A stretch of DNA of 64,000 nucleotides from Acinetobacter schindleri CIP 107287 (lineage in GTDB: Bacteria; Pseudomonadota; Gammaproteobacteria; Pseudomonadales; Moraxellaceae), in NCBI RefSeq assembly GCF_000368625.1, contig NZ_KB849578.1, forward strand, positions 1-64,000, given 5' to 3'. Made by a program: the position numbers and the translations under genes. Below the pieces are notes generated by a model that saw only the letters and a program-made list of their open reading frames with translations, searched no databases and was not told the origin of the DNA. Positions 1 through 7,672 of the stretch are shown piece after piece (position 1 is the stretch's first letter; every line of letters begins with the position of its first letter).

Positions 1-5
1 TCCAA

Positions 6-44
6 TGACAAACTATGTGTCGTCCAATGACAAACTATGTGTCG
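6..44. repeat. Tandem iterons, left end of array
   Basis: Two exact copies of tgacaaactatgtgtcg at 6-22 and 28-44 with 22-bp spacing (two helical turns). They continue the array at the right end of the window. Each unit is an imperfect dyad (GACAA-N5-GTGTC). Iterons of this kind bind a Rep or partition protein; which one is not shown here. Confidence 0.85.
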
Positions 45-57
45 CAATACGATGACT

Positions 58-264
58 TTAATAGCCAGTACATAAATAAGAGTGATCAACAGCTTTTTCT
101 TTTGTTTGATCAATAACCTTTGAACACATAGAACATTTTATATAACGATGTTTTTTTATGTCGGTGGATATGCGACCGCTAAGTGATATTTCAGGCATAG
201 ACTGCATTGATTCACTATTTTCACTTATAACTATATGTTTTTTCTCAGATGTGTTTTGAGACAT
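58..264 (-). CDS. Small CxxC protein, unknown function
   Basis: A 68-residue protein of unrecognised family. The N-terminal half is polar and probably disordered. The C-terminal half has a CSMC pair (residues 45-48) and one further Cys near the end, so metal binding is possible but incomplete. An AAAGG Shine-Dalgarno lies about 9 nt before the ATG. The gene diverges from the resolvase region, and the plasmid-wide GTTGCG palindrome at 293-308 lies in the shared intergenic region. Confidence 0.5.
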   Translation of the reverse strand: MSQNTSEKKHIVISENSESMQSMPEISLSGRISTDIKKHRYIKCSMCSKVIDQTKEKAVDHSYLCTGY

Positions 265-292
265 TTTTATTAGCCTTTGAACTTATGCTTTA

Positions 293-308
293 GTTGCGGT
301 GACGCAAC
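293..308. promoter_or_regulatory. GTTGCG-N4-CGCAAC palindrome, copy 1
   Basis: GTTGCGGTGACGCAAC, intergenic between divergent genes. One of 13 plasmid-wide copies; a candidate site for a global DNA-binding protein such as ParB. Confidence 0.8.
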
Positions 309-338
309 ACAACGACCATTTTTTTAATAAATATGATT

Positions 339-368
339 GGTGTGTTCTTGGTGTATAAATTTTATAAT
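339..368 (+). promoter_or_regulatory. GGTGTG-N5-GGTGTA operator, copy 1
   Basis: Direct repeat GGTGTG (339-344) and GGTGTA (350-355), 11 bp apart, followed by AT-rich -10-like sequences (TATAAA, TATAAT). The same element overlaps the parA promoter, the promoter at 55431 and the start region of the HicB-like gene at 54961, so a shared regulator is likely. Confidence 0.6.
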
Positions 369-387
369 ACACTCTCTTAATAAATGC

Positions 388-497
388 TTCAATAGGGTAT
401 ACCCTATTGAAACATTTTGAGAGGTCTAAAATAATGTTTCAATTGAGTTCCAAACGAACTTATGAAACAATGTTTCATTGAAATATGTTTCATAATG
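388..497. promoter_or_regulatory. Candidate resolvase res site
   Basis: A perfect 24-bp palindrome (388-411, half-site TTCAATAGGGTA, centre TA) is followed by several TGTTTCA/TGAAACA heptamers (about 407-413, 435-441, 463-469, 471-477, 486-492), including a 17-bp dyad at 462-478. The cluster lies just upstream of a serine recombinase gene. A TA-centred palindrome plus spaced accessory dyads is the usual layout of a res site. Function is inferred. Confidence 0.55.
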
Positions 498-508
498 AGG
501 AAGTTTTA

Positions 509-709
509 ATGGGTAATATGAACCAACCAAGTTTTGCAAAGCAGCAAGGCATTATTGTTTTTCCACGTCCATGCACGTTCTGTGACAGCAATCATAATGT
601 CGCATTGAATTTTGGGTTGTGGGTATGTGAAAGTTGTGTGAGTAATATTAATCAAGCAAATTCGGATGTGCTTCACCTGGATAATAAAAAGCTACCAGTG
701 AATTTGTAA
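509..709 (+). CDS. Small two-CxxC zinc-ribbon-like protein
   Basis: A 66-residue protein with two CxxC pairs (PCTFCD and CESC) about 16 residues apart, the layout of a zinc ribbon. The start is ATG 509 because TGAGGA lies 8 nt upstream; an earlier in-frame ATG at 485 falls inside the candidate res site. It sits 6 nt upstream of the resolvase gene and is probably cotranscribed. Function unknown. Confidence 0.6.
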   Translation: MGNMNQPSFAKQQGIIVFPRPCTFCDSNHNVALNFGLWVCESCVSNINQANSDVLHLDNKKLPVNL

Positions 710-715
710 TTCAGT

Positions 716-1390
716 ATGAATGTTCAAGCTAAGGCTGTTACAGGCTGCAAAGTTGGTTATGCACGTGTATCGTCAGAGGATCAAAATCTTGAACGTCAAT
801 TTGAAGAGTTCAGACGATTTGATGTTGAGAAAATTTATTTTGAAAAAGTTCAAGGTGATAAGCTCGATGGAGATAGGCCGGAACTTTTAAAATTAATGGA
901 TTATATCCGTGAGGGTGATACCGTTTATTTTGCTAGTTTTGATCGGTTAAGCAGAAGGCATCTTAGGTTGCTGAGTTTGATTGAAGAGATTAAAGCAAAG
1001 GGTGTAGCAATACACTTTATTGAAGAAGCTATTTATATAAGCCCTACTGTTGAAAATCCATACGATGAATTGAATGCTAATATATTTTCTGCATTTGCCC
1101 AGTTCTTCAAAAAACAGCTAAAGATTAGGCAAAGACAGGGAATTAAGAATGCAAAGAAAGACCCCACTAAATATAAGGGGAGAAAGCCTAAGCTAGAGAA
1201 ACAGCAAAAACTAGACGTAATGGAAAACATTATATTAGGTAATTGTTGCTACTCGATAATGCAAAAAAAATATGAAATCAGCAGAAGTACAGTGTGGAGG
1301 ATAGCTTATCAAGATCCAACACTGGCAGATGAGAGAAATGATTTTATAAAAGCTAACTTAGAGAATCAGTTAGGTAAATTAGAGCCATAA
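716..1390 (+). CDS. Serine recombinase (resolvase/invertase family)
   Basis: A 224-residue small serine recombinase. The N-terminal catalytic domain has YARVSSEDQ (nucleophile Ser near residue 19) and FDRLSRR with the conserved arginines, followed by the long dimer helix and a C-terminal helix-turn-helix (YEISRSTVWRI). It probably resolves plasmid multimers at the dyad-rich site at 388-497. An inverting role is possible, but no inverted pair of sites was seen. Confidence 0.88.
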   Translation: MNVQAKAVTGCKVGYARVSSEDQNLERQFEEFRRFDVEKIYFEKVQGDKLDGDRPELLKLMDYIREGDTVYFASFDRLSRRHLRLLSLIEEIKAKGVAIHFIEEAIYISPTVENPYDELNANIFSAFAQFFKKQLKIRQRQGIKNAKKDPTKYKGRKPKLEKQQKLDVMENIILGNCCYSIMQKKYEISRSTVWRIAYQDPTLADERNDFIKANLENQLGKLEP

Positions 1391-1391
1391 T

Positions 1392-1571
1392 ATGGAAAAA
1401 AATGAATGGTATAGGAAAGGCTACAAAGCAGGTTGTGAATTCTTATCTAAGCAATCTGATGATGACCTACTCTATTGGGTAGATCATTATGAATGGGATG
1501 AAGATTGTCCTGAATATGAAGCATTTTGTAGTGGCTTTGGTTCAGCTTATGGTTGTGATGATTTAATTTGA
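1392..1571 (+). CDS. Small acidic aromatic protein
   Basis: A 59-residue ORF starting 1 nt after the resolvase stop, rich in Asp, Glu, Trp, Tyr and Cys (WVDHYEWDEDCPEYEAF). The tight spacing suggests translational coupling to the resolvase. The acidic, aromatic composition would suit a DNA mimic or regulator, but there is no recognised family. Confidence 0.55.
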   Translation: MEKNEWYRKGYKAGCEFLSKQSDDDLLYWVDHYEWDEDCPEYEAFCSGFGSAYGCDDLI

Positions 1572-1587
1572 ATTAATTGGCTTAACA

Positions 1588-1611
1588 AGCCGAAAGGCTA
1601 GGAGTAAACAG
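1588..1611 (+). promoter_or_regulatory. GNRA hairpin leader with Shine-Dalgarno
   Basis: AGCC-GAAA-GGCT (1588-1599) is followed directly by AGGAG and a TTG start. It is the same leader as in the CCTAGG regulon, but with a G-C pair where others have A-T or G-U, a compensatory change. No CCTAGG promoter precedes it. An alternative hairpin, GGCTT-AAC-AAGCC (1579-1591), overlaps its 5' arm. Confidence 0.65.
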
Positions 1612-2253
1612 TTGAAAAACAAGATAGTGAAAATTGTTGTTTTGGCATTAAGTGGTTTAGCATTGAGTGGTTGCTCAAGCTTGGATGTTGAATCAGAAGA
1701 TTATAAAGAAGCAGTTGAGAGCGCAGGGTATTCAATAGCTAGTTCTTTCCTAGAAGGTAAGGTAGAAATACTAAATAATTTAAAAGTTAATACAGAACAC
1801 AAGCCTTATATGTCTGATGTGGAAATTCAATCAAATAAAAATGTAATTAGCAGTAGATTTAGTGAAGAGTATTATCCAGGGCGATTCAATAAGCAATGCA
1901 TACATCTTCTAAAAGTTAATCCTGATGATTTTGAAGAAAAAAACGGGTGGGTAACAACAAATAAGTATTATGTTCTAAAAGATATAAATGATCCAAAATT
2001 AAATGATTTTAAAAAATGTATTGAAATAAAGTACAAAACAAGTGCGATTTTTGAAGATGATTTAAGGTTGTTTTTATCGGAACCAGTTTTGATTGCTTAT
2101 CGTGATAATGAAGTCGTTAGAGAGCAGTTAGATCTAATAAAAAAAGATGGTGTGTTGACTTTAAGTGAAGTGATTGAAACATATAAGCTACTGGATCAAG
2201 TGTATGATCAGGATTTTATTAATGAAAATGAAAGCTTATTAAATGAAATCTAA
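1612..2253 (+). CDS. Predicted lipoprotein, unknown function
   Basis: A 213-residue protein with a lipoprotein signal (hydrophobic stretch, then LSGC lipobox at residues 18-21), so it is likely membrane-anchored in the periplasm. The rest is charged and mostly helical with no recognised domain. A TTG start is chosen because AGGAG lies 7 nt upstream at the end of the GNRA-hairpin leader. It may act at the envelope, but that is inference. Confidence 0.7.
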   Translation: MKNKIVKIVVLALSGLALSGCSSLDVESEDYKEAVESAGYSIASSFLEGKVEILNNLKVNTEHKPYMSDVEIQSNKNVISSRFSEEYYPGRFNKQCIHLLKVNPDDFEEKNGWVTTNKYYVLKDINDPKLNDFKKCIEIKYKTSAIFEDDLRLFLSEPVLIAYRDNEVVREQLDLIKKDGVLTLSEVIETYKLLDQVYDQDFINENESLLNEI

Positions 2254-2266
2254 TTCTTTATCTATC

Positions 2267-2282
2267 GTTGCGGTGACGCAAC
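2267..2282. promoter_or_regulatory. GTTGCG-N4-CGCAAC palindrome, copy 2
   Basis: GTTGCGGTGACGCAAC, intergenic between the lipoprotein gene and the next membrane gene. Confidence 0.8.
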
Positions 2283-2307
2283 ATTTAAATATTTTGTAGT
2301 GTGCTAA

Positions 2308-2814
2308 ATGAATATATACGGAACCGTAAAACCCCATAGTGAGCAGCGTAAAATTAGATTGATGGAAGTTGCCAAATCATGCGGTATTTACATAGTGCTT
2401 TCAATTACTGTGTTGTTTTTATTGTGGGTGTACTTTGATATAAATCTTGGCAAAATCATGATACCTATTATTGGGGTTCCGTGTATTTGGATCGCTATTG
2501 ATTTATTGAAAGATCTAAAAAAAGTGAAAGTTGATGATCTTGCTCAACTAATAGCTTTGGGTGAGAAAAACACTACTTTTGTGAATACAATAAACTGTAT
2601 GTTAGAGAAAAATAGCAGTCTAAATTTTAGTGATTTGAAAGGTTTGCAAAGTGAAATGCATTGGGCAAATTTAGAGATAAAAAGAGTATTAGATCTTGCT
2701 GCTAAAGGTGCGATTGTAGGCAGTCAGAATGATAAAAACATGGCTGCAACTTACATTGAATATGAAAATAATAATTCGATAATTGAGCAGATCAAAAAAG
2801 TTATAAGCAAATAA
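2308..2814 (+). CDS. Two-TM membrane protein, unknown
   Basis: A 168-residue protein with two hydrophobic segments (about residues 27-46 and 50-67) followed by a soluble helical domain of about 100 residues. The architecture resembles the protein at 11545-12087 (short N-terminus, two TM, helical cytoplasmic tail), although sequence similarity is not obvious. The Shine-Dalgarno is weak. A strong terminator follows at 2832. Confidence 0.65.
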   Translation: MNIYGTVKPHSEQRKIRLMEVAKSCGIYIVLSITVLFLLWVYFDINLGKIMIPIIGVPCIWIAIDLLKDLKKVKVDDLAQLIALGEKNTTFVNTINCMLEKNSSLNFSDLKGLQSEMHWANLEIKRVLDLAAKGAIVGSQNDKNMAATYIEYENNNSIIEQIKKVISK

Positions 2815-2831
2815 CTTTTGTTGTTAATAGA

Positions 2832-2875
2832 AATGCCCTCATTAGAGATAGCCTGTAAAATGAGGGCATTCTTTT
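2832..2875 (+). terminator. Rho-independent terminator
   Basis: A 12-bp stem (AATGCCCTCATT with AATGAGGGCATT), 15-nt loop, then CTTTT. It lies inside the longest reading frame of the next gene, which shows that the gene starts further downstream. Confidence 0.85.
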
Positions 2876-2895
2876 ATGTAAAATTTGGTGGATCA

Positions 2896-3375
2896 TTGAA
2901 AATAATAAAGTGCTTTTCTATCGTGGTGCTTTCCCTGGGGGCAAGCTGCTTAAGTTATGCTGATTTTGTAGGCCGGGTGGTTGGTGTACATGATGGGGAT
3001 ACTATCACTGTCTTAACTCAAGATAATGTCCAGTATAAAATTCGCCTGGCGAATATAGATGCTCCGGAACTAGGGCAACCATTTGGCCAAAAAGCAAAAC
3101 AAGTGCTTTCTGATTTTGTTTACAACCATCCAGTCTATATCAAAGAACATGGCGAAGATCGCTATGGGAGAGTCATAGGAACAGTTTTAAAAGGTAATGA
3201 TAATGTGAATAGGCTTATGGTGCGATATGGGTATGCATGGGCTTATCGGCAGTATTTAAACGACAATGTTATCTTAAATCTTGAGACATACGCACAACAA
3301 CAAAAGGTTGGTATATGGAAAGATGCTAATAATATTTCACCGGCACAATGGCGAAGAATGCAGAATCAAAAGTAG
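2896..3375 (+). CDS. Secreted staphylococcal-type (SNase) nuclease
   Basis: A 159-residue protein with a signal peptide followed by a thermonuclease (SNase) fold. VVGVHDGDTITV, IRLANIDAPE and DRYGRVIG carry the catalytic Arg, Glu and Arg positions of the family. It should hydrolyse phosphodiester bonds of DNA or RNA with Ca2+ in the periplasm or outside the cell. TTG 2896 is chosen because GGTGGA lies just upstream and the region before it holds the terminator. Such nucleases are common on conjugative plasmids. Confidence 0.85.
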   Translation: MKIIKCFSIVVLSLGASCLSYADFVGRVVGVHDGDTITVLTQDNVQYKIRLANIDAPELGQPFGQKAKQVLSDFVYNHPVYIKEHGEDRYGRVIGTVLKGNDNVNRLMVRYGYAWAYRQYLNDNVILNLETYAQQQKVGIWKDANNISPAQWRRMQNQK

Positions 3376-3380
3376 GGTTT

Positions 3381-3845
3381 ATGGATATATATAATTTTTA
3401 TGCACACTACTTTTATGTGGGTGTGCCCTACGGTATAGGGCTTGCTATTGTTTGGTTTCTTATTAAAGTTGCTGTAAGACATTTCCGAACAGCTATACCA
3501 TCACAATTTCTTAGAATGGTAATGGTAAAGAGAAAAGCACTGCAACTAGAAGCATTGGGGTATCAAGTTTATTGCTATATATCTTGGGCTGATGGTAAGA
3601 AAATTCGGGTTAAGGACATGGAGAAAGAAAACAGTATTCAGGTTAAAGATCCACTAATTTTCGAGCACCATAGAGTAAAAGATCTTCCGTTTGTACTTGA
3701 TGATAGTTTCTTGTTTTATAACAATAAAAAAAGAAATATTGTAGGTTATTTTCATAGAATAAATTCAAAGGAACGAGAGGTTTTTAAAGGAAAATTGGTA
3801 GAAATTGAATATAGAGCTGAAACTGAACAAGGGAAAGATAAATGA
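3381..3845 (+). CDS. Membrane-anchored protein, unknown
   Basis: A 154-residue protein with one N-terminal membrane segment (GVPYGIGLAIVWFLIKVAV) and a soluble basic C-terminal domain. ATG 3381 follows TAGGG and avoids overlap with the nuclease gene. Its stop overlaps the next start (ATGA), so the two are translationally coupled and may form a complex. No family recognised. Confidence 0.65.
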   Translation: MDIYNFYAHYFYVGVPYGIGLAIVWFLIKVAVRHFRTAIPSQFLRMVMVKRKALQLEALGYQVYCYISWADGKKIRVKDMEKENSIQVKDPLIFEHHRVKDLPFVLDDSFLFYNNKKRNIVGYFHRINSKEREVFKGKLVEIEYRAETEQGKDK

Positions 3846-4219
3846 TCTTCATAAAAATTGTCATCGTATTGTTTGGTGCTTATATTTTTTTTGTTTTCAC
3901 ATCAATTATTCTAAACTGGATCAGATCTAAATATATTAAGTTGAAAAGTAAGGAAAACGAAAATTTACACATGGTCAACCAGGCCGGTGAAGAGGTTCTT
4001 AAATTTGACGTTGATAGTTGCTTTGTAATAGAGGACTGGAAATTTATAGGTGATTTACCAGTTAAGGATCGTATAAAATTTCATGATTTTATTGAATGCT
4101 TAGAAGAATATAGGGTTCCATATATTTATGTAGCAGATAAAGAAGGTAAAAATTTGATCCATATTGCAATTGGCAGAGATTTTAATAGAGCAAAAATTGA
4201 GTTAGAAAAAATCCATTAA
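3842..4219 (+). CDS. Single-TM protein, unknown
   Basis: A 125-residue protein with an N-terminal membrane helix (residues 3-25) and a soluble domain of about 95 residues. Its ATG overlaps the previous stop (ATGA), and the two products share the same membrane-anchor-plus-domain layout. Followed by a strong bidirectional terminator. Function unknown. Confidence 0.65.
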   Translation: MIFIKIVIVLFGAYIFFVFTSIILNWIRSKYIKLKSKENENLHMVNQAGEEVLKFDVDSCFVIEDWKFIGDLPVKDRIKFHDFIECLEEYRVPYIYVADKEGKNLIHIAIGRDFNRAKIELEKIH

Positions 4220-4234
4220 ATGCCAGGTAAAAAA

Positions 4235-4265
4235 AAGTGGATGTTTGAGCATCCACTTGAAAAAA
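4235..4265. terminator. Bidirectional terminator
   Basis: AAGTGGATG with CATCCACTT, 6-nt loop, flanked by A-runs on both sides. It lies between convergent genes. Confidence 0.8.
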
Positions 4266-4339
4266 ACTACAGCAAAATTAATCATTCATATCTTAAATAA
4301 AATCAGAAAAATATCAATAAGTTTATTTAATTAGTGCCA

Positions 4340-4777
4340 TTATTTATCATCTCCATTATTCAAGATTTTAATAAGGTCTGATCTATTGCCTTGATTGAAA
4401 TTTCTTGATGCTTCAATAAGCTGTGCGGATTCCATTTTTTCTTTAGCGATCAATTGAGTAATTTGTTGATCATCTAAAGTTCGGATGACAGCATCTTTTT
4501 TTATGCGCTTGATTGATCTAATAGCATTTTTAATGTCTGTGAAAATCCATGCTGTACCATCATAAGCTTTTCCGGCCTGAATCAAATAATGAATATGATG
4601 AGCACCGCTATTCATTGGAACATAAGCAATAGCTACAAAAGAGCCATCCCTTTCTTTGCGTTTATGGTAGGCATCACCAAAACTTGCAGCCATATAAGCG
4701 TTATAGCTTGAGATAATTATCTCTGCTGAAGAAATAATTGCGTCTTTACCGAATTTGTTAATCCGTTCTTTAAACAT
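4340..4777 (-). CDS. Hypothetical soluble protein
   Basis: A 145-residue protein with no recognised domain. ATG 4777 is preferred because AAGGGA lies 8 nt upstream; the longer frame from 4816 has no clear ribosome site. A central patch NSGAHHIHYLIQAGKAYDGTAWIFTDI could be a fold core. It is on the minus strand, with the gene at 4882-5130 upstream in the same direction. Confidence 0.6.
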   Translation of the reverse strand: MFKERINKFGKDAIISSAEIIISSYNAYMAASFGDAYHKRKERDGSFVAIAYVPMNSGAHHIHYLIQAGKAYDGTAWIFTDIKNAIRSIKRIKKDAVIRTLDDQQITQLIAKEKMESAQLIEASRNFNQGNRSDLIKILNNGDDK

Positions 4778-4881
4778 GGTCAACATCCCTTGAGCAAACA
4801 CATTGCTTTTGACCACTAAATTACCACTAAACCACCGCTATTCCAAGTAGCTTTTTTAAATAGCCTAAGCGAAAAAGAAGC

Positions 4882-5130
4882 TTAAAGCTGCTTTTCATTT
4901 TCTATTAAAGAAATAAGTCTACCTTCTTCATATTGGAGGTTGTTATCACACCAGGCTAGTTGAGCATGGGTTTTTGCTGTGATACCAGTTTTATAGTCAT
5001 CAAATAGATAGTTCTCATTACCTAAAAGGAAAGCTAAATTTTCATCATTTAAGTATTTTTTGCCGAGCATCTTTTTGAATTGTTCAATAAGGTCATTCTT
5101 CCAAATGGGAAATGTTATTTCATTGGTCAT
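4882..5130 (-). CDS. Hypothetical small protein
   Basis: An 82-residue acidic protein with no recognised family. ATAGGG lies about 9 nt before the ATG. It is the first gene of a two-gene minus-strand unit and diverges from the first structured repeat and the first CCTAGG-type promoter. Confidence 0.6.
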   Translation of the reverse strand: MTNEITFPIWKNDLIEQFKKMLGKKYLNDENLAFLLGNENYLFDDYKTGITAKTHAQLAWCDNNLQYEEGRLISLIENEKQL

Positions 5131-5242
5131 TCTTTAGCCCTATAGATTGAGTGAGGTAAGCTTTAATAATCAGCCATAAAAATACTAATTTGAATATCTG
5201 TAATTATATCAGTAAAAAAACTATGGTTATTTATTTGTTGCA

Positions 5243-5420
5243 GTCACAAGATATTAGTGAGCTGCAAAAAATCACAGATTTTTATGGCTCCCGAAACCTT
5301 GTTCTGTGGCCACCACGGATGAACCGACTTAAGGGATGGTTGTAATCAAGGAGTAGGAAGGTGGATAAGCGAAGATCCCGGCTGTGGCGGTAGACACCGC
5401 CTACAGATTTCTTTCATTGA
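5243..5420 (+). repeat. 177-bp structured repeat, copy A
   Basis: Runs from GTCACAAG to TTTCATTGA; six copies exist. Visible stems: ACAAGAT with ACCTTGT (one mismatch), GAGC with GCTC, invariant AAAAATC-ACA-GATTTTT, and CTGT-GGCGGT-AGAC-ACCGCC-T-ACAG. It precedes the promoter of the gene at 5604. The gap 5131-5603 holds only this repeat and the promoter module. Confidence 0.85.
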
Positions 5421-5529
5421 GGATTTAAAAAAGCATAAGCTATTGATTTAATTGATAAAATAATAATTAAAACCAGGCAAAATAAATCATAAGTCATTGT
5501 TTTATAAAGGTTTAATTATGGTAAAAAGA

Positions 5530-5603
5530 TTGCATTTATAACCTAGGTTATCTATAATTAAGGCTCAAGATTCAATCAAACCGAAAGGTTAGGAGTAGCA
5601 GAA
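5530..5603 (+). promoter_or_regulatory. CCTAGG promoter and GNRA leader, copy 1
   Basis: TTGCAT (5530-5535), 17-bp spacer, TATAAT (5553-5558). The spacer holds the operator at 5537-5552 (last base C instead of A). The leader carries AACC-GAAA-GGTT (5579-5590) then AGGAG, 8 nt from the ATG. An AAAACCAGGC-rich element of about 70 bp shared with other copies lies just upstream. Confidence 0.85.
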
Positions 5604-5897
5604 ATGCCAAGTAATTTAAACCGGAACCATGTTCTAAAACTGGTTGAAGAGCAATTCACCAATCGTGAAAACATAAAAAAATCACAGTATTGTGATCAGG
5701 TCTACCACACAACCGGGAAAGTCGGTCTATCTATTTTAATAACTGAAAATGAAAATATTAGCGTCTTTCATAAAGGCGAAGTGGTTGAAACAATACTTGT
5801 TATCCCACCTAGTAGTGAAGATCGTGCAAAGTATCAAGCAAGTCGGATCATGGATAAAATTGATCTTGTGATTGAAAAAGAAGCTGCTGCAATATAA
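5604..5897 (+). CDS. CCTAGG-regulon protein 1, unknown
   Basis: A 97-residue mixed alpha/beta protein of no recognised family, first plus-strand gene of the modular leading region. Start fixed by AGGAG in the shared leader. It ends just before a strong terminator, so it is a single-gene unit. Its neighbours suggest an early role in the recipient, possibly anti-defence, but nothing in the sequence shows a mechanism. Confidence 0.75.
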   Translation: MPSNLNRNHVLKLVEEQFTNRENIKKSQYCDQVYHTTGKVGLSILITENENISVFHKGEVVETILVIPPSSEDRAKYQASRIMDKIDLVIEKEAAAI

Positions 5898-5909
5898 GTC
5901 AGTCAGCCA

Positions 5910-5936
5910 AAGCCAGGTTAGAACTTGGCTTTTTTT
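5910..5936 (+). terminator. Rho-independent terminator
   Basis: A 10-bp stem (AAGCCAGGTT with AACTTGGCTT, one G-U pair), 2-nt gap, then a run of T. Confidence 0.8.
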
Positions 5937-5952
5937 GATGTTGGAGAATCAT

Positions 5953-6270
5953 GTGGGTATCAAACTAAGTTTTAGTAATCAATTAGGTGAAGAACTTAAG
6001 AGTCTAATCAATCATATAGATCAAATTGAATCTAAAATATTAAGAGCTTTAGGGAGTTCAAGCATTGAGCACAATAAACTTTATGCGCTTCCAGTGGCGT
6101 TTTTAGAGGATCTACAGCGTTATTTAGATGGGTTTTGGTCTGAATCAAACCTAGATAAAAATGACGATAAATTTCAAGAATACAGTGATTTATTGGTAAA
6201 TTTGACGAATGCAGTTGAGAGTGGCAGTGAATTATTTGTTCAGTATTGTTGCGGTGACGCAACGACTTAA
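5953..6270 (+). CDS. Hypothetical acidic helical protein
   Basis: A 105-residue acidic protein, mainly helical (EELKSLINHIDQIESKIL). The open frame extends upstream, but the terminator of the previous gene occupies that part; GTG 5953 lies 6 nt after TTGGAG and is the best start (ATG 5938 is the alternative). The last codons run through a GTTGCG palindrome. Confidence 0.5.
   Translation: MGIKLSFSNQLGEELKSLINHIDQIESKILRALGSSSIEHNKLYALPVAFLEDLQRYLDGFWSESNLDKNDDKFQEYSDLLVNLTNAVESGSELFVQYCCGDATT
6248..6263. promoter_or_regulatory. GTTGCG-N4-CGCAAC palindrome, copy 3
   Basis: GTTGCGGTGACGCAAC inside the last codons of the gene ending at 6270 (read as C-C-G-D-A-T). Confidence 0.8.
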
Positions 6271-6340
6271 TTAGTGTTTTTTAAGTTGTAAATAAATCTT
6301 ATCTTATTGTTTTATAACTATTTAAATAGTGTTGATATTG

Positions 6341-6415
6341 TTGTATTTATAACCTAGGTTATATATAATTAAGATTCAAGATTCAATCAAACCGAAAGGT
6401 TAGGAGTGTTGGAAA
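6341..6415 (+). promoter_or_regulatory. CCTAGG promoter and GNRA leader, copy 2
   Basis: TTGTAT (6341-6346), 17-bp spacer with the perfect palindrome TATAACCTAGGTTATA (6348-6363), TATAAT (6364-6369). Hairpin AACC-GAAA-GGTT at 6390-6401, AGGAG 6402-6406, GTG start at 6416. Confidence 0.88.
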
Positions 6416-6727
6416 GTGGGAAATTGGATAGCTAATAAATTAATCGAGCATGATGCAAGTCGTGAAATCCATGTTTTTAAGAAATTCAAAGAAGGTGCGA
6501 AACAAGTTACCTATGGGACTTTTTCACGCACATTGGGTACAGATCTTCTTGATATGGTTCGGAACAAAATGAACTACGTTAAAGATAAGCGTTCAGGTTT
6601 AACCATATCAGCCGATGAAGAAGTAAAAATATACCGTGGTTATTATGACCAAAAGCTTGCCCTGGTGATTGAAAACAATAAAAACAGAATGGTGTTTACT
6701 TATGAAGCCGGACACTTTGGAGGTTGA
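6416..6727 (+). CDS. CCTAGG-regulon protein 2, unknown
   Basis: A 103-residue basic protein with no recognised domain. GTG start, 9 nt after AGGAG of the shared leader. It is followed after 4 nt by the next gene, whose Shine-Dalgarno lies in this gene's last codons, so the pair is probably one operon. Function unknown. Confidence 0.75.
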   Translation: MGNWIANKLIEHDASREIHVFKKFKEGAKQVTYGTFSRTLGTDLLDMVRNKMNYVKDKRSGLTISADEEVKIYRGYYDQKLALVIENNKNRMVFTYEAGHFGG

Positions 6728-6731
6728 TGAT

Positions 6732-7214
6732 ATGCCATATAAAATCTTAGCCTTGAAAAACTTCTGTATTGGCCAGTTTGGATACCCTAACTTTATGGGC
6801 GAAATTAAAGGAATTAAGCCTGATTTTGAGTTTAATGATGGGATTGATTACCTAGGCTCAAAGATGTACCAATTTGAGGATTTTATGCTTACTGAGCTTG
6901 GGAGCTGTAAACAGTTCAGAAGTTATCTAAAGTGCCTTGAGCAAATCAATGAGATCCTACAGGATTGCCCTTTTATTGATGCATATAAAGCAACCAATAC
7001 GTTTACAGGTGAGATTATAGAAGAGTGCAAAAACTGGTGGGAATCGAACCTAAATCTAATTTTTCAACCGCATTTAGTTAAAGATTTCTTTGAAAATGAA
7101 GTAGATCATTTGCAATTTCAAGTTACCCATTTAAAAATGCTGGAAATTTTTAGATTTTGTTCAGGTTATGGCTTCTTGCAATTGGCAACGAATAAGGAAT
7201 TAAGTGAACAATGA
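6732..7214 (+). CDS. Hypothetical protein in regulon operon
   Basis: A 160-residue soluble acidic protein. ATG 6732 is chosen because GGAGG lies 8 nt upstream; the longer frame from 6669 overlaps the upstream gene without a ribosome site. It is probably cotranscribed from the CCTAGG promoter at 6341. No family recognised. Confidence 0.68.
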   Translation: MPYKILALKNFCIGQFGYPNFMGEIKGIKPDFEFNDGIDYLGSKMYQFEDFMLTELGSCKQFRSYLKCLEQINEILQDCPFIDAYKATNTFTGEIIEECKNWWESNLNLIFQPHLVKDFFENEVDHLQFQVTHLKMLEIFRFCSGYGFLQLATNKELSEQ

Positions 7215-7255
7215 AAAATAAACTAAAACAGCTTTTTGTGGCTTAGGAGTACTCT

Positions 7256-7660
7256 ATGGATATGCTTTTCTTTTACTGGAGCAATGTTGGTGCGGTAAAT
7301 TGGATTATTTTGGGAGCAATTTTTCTATGCATGTTTGTTGTTTTATCAATGATGGATGAAGTTTGGTTGGGTGCTTCGGTCACTCTATTTTTCTTAGCAG
7401 TATTTTTTTTCGGAACAATGTTATATGCAAAACTTCCCTGGGAAATTAATGAAAACGAGTACCAGGAGGTTCTAAATTTTAAAAAAGTTGCTGTAGAAGG
7501 AAAGCATTATTCAAATGAATATAATCAAAATATTTTGCATGTGTTCGATATGGCGCTAGAAGATAGAAAGATAAATCAATTTGAAAAAATGGTGATTGAC
7601 GCAGTTAAAGAAGCTGCTGATAAAGATGTTTATGTATCAGAATTAAAGAATCTAAAATAA
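7256..7660 (+). CDS. Membrane protein, unknown
   Basis: A 134-residue protein with two or three N-terminal hydrophobic segments within residues 13-58 and a soluble acidic C-terminal domain. It is preceded by TTAGGAGTACTCT, the ribosome-site part of the shared leader without the hairpin. It starts a run of small membrane proteins to 9087. Confidence 0.7.
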   Translation: MDMLFFYWSNVGAVNWIILGAIFLCMFVVLSMMDEVWLGASVTLFFLAVFFFGTMLYAKLPWEINENEYQEVLNFKKVAVEGKHYSNEYNQNILHVFDMALEDRKINQFEKMVIDAVKEAADKDVYVSELKNLK

Positions 7661-7672
7661 GAAGGGTGATTA

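Noticed and set aside
2818..2895. Longer start for the SNase gene
   Set aside because: This part is the terminator hairpin of the previous gene; the signal peptide begins at TTG 2896.
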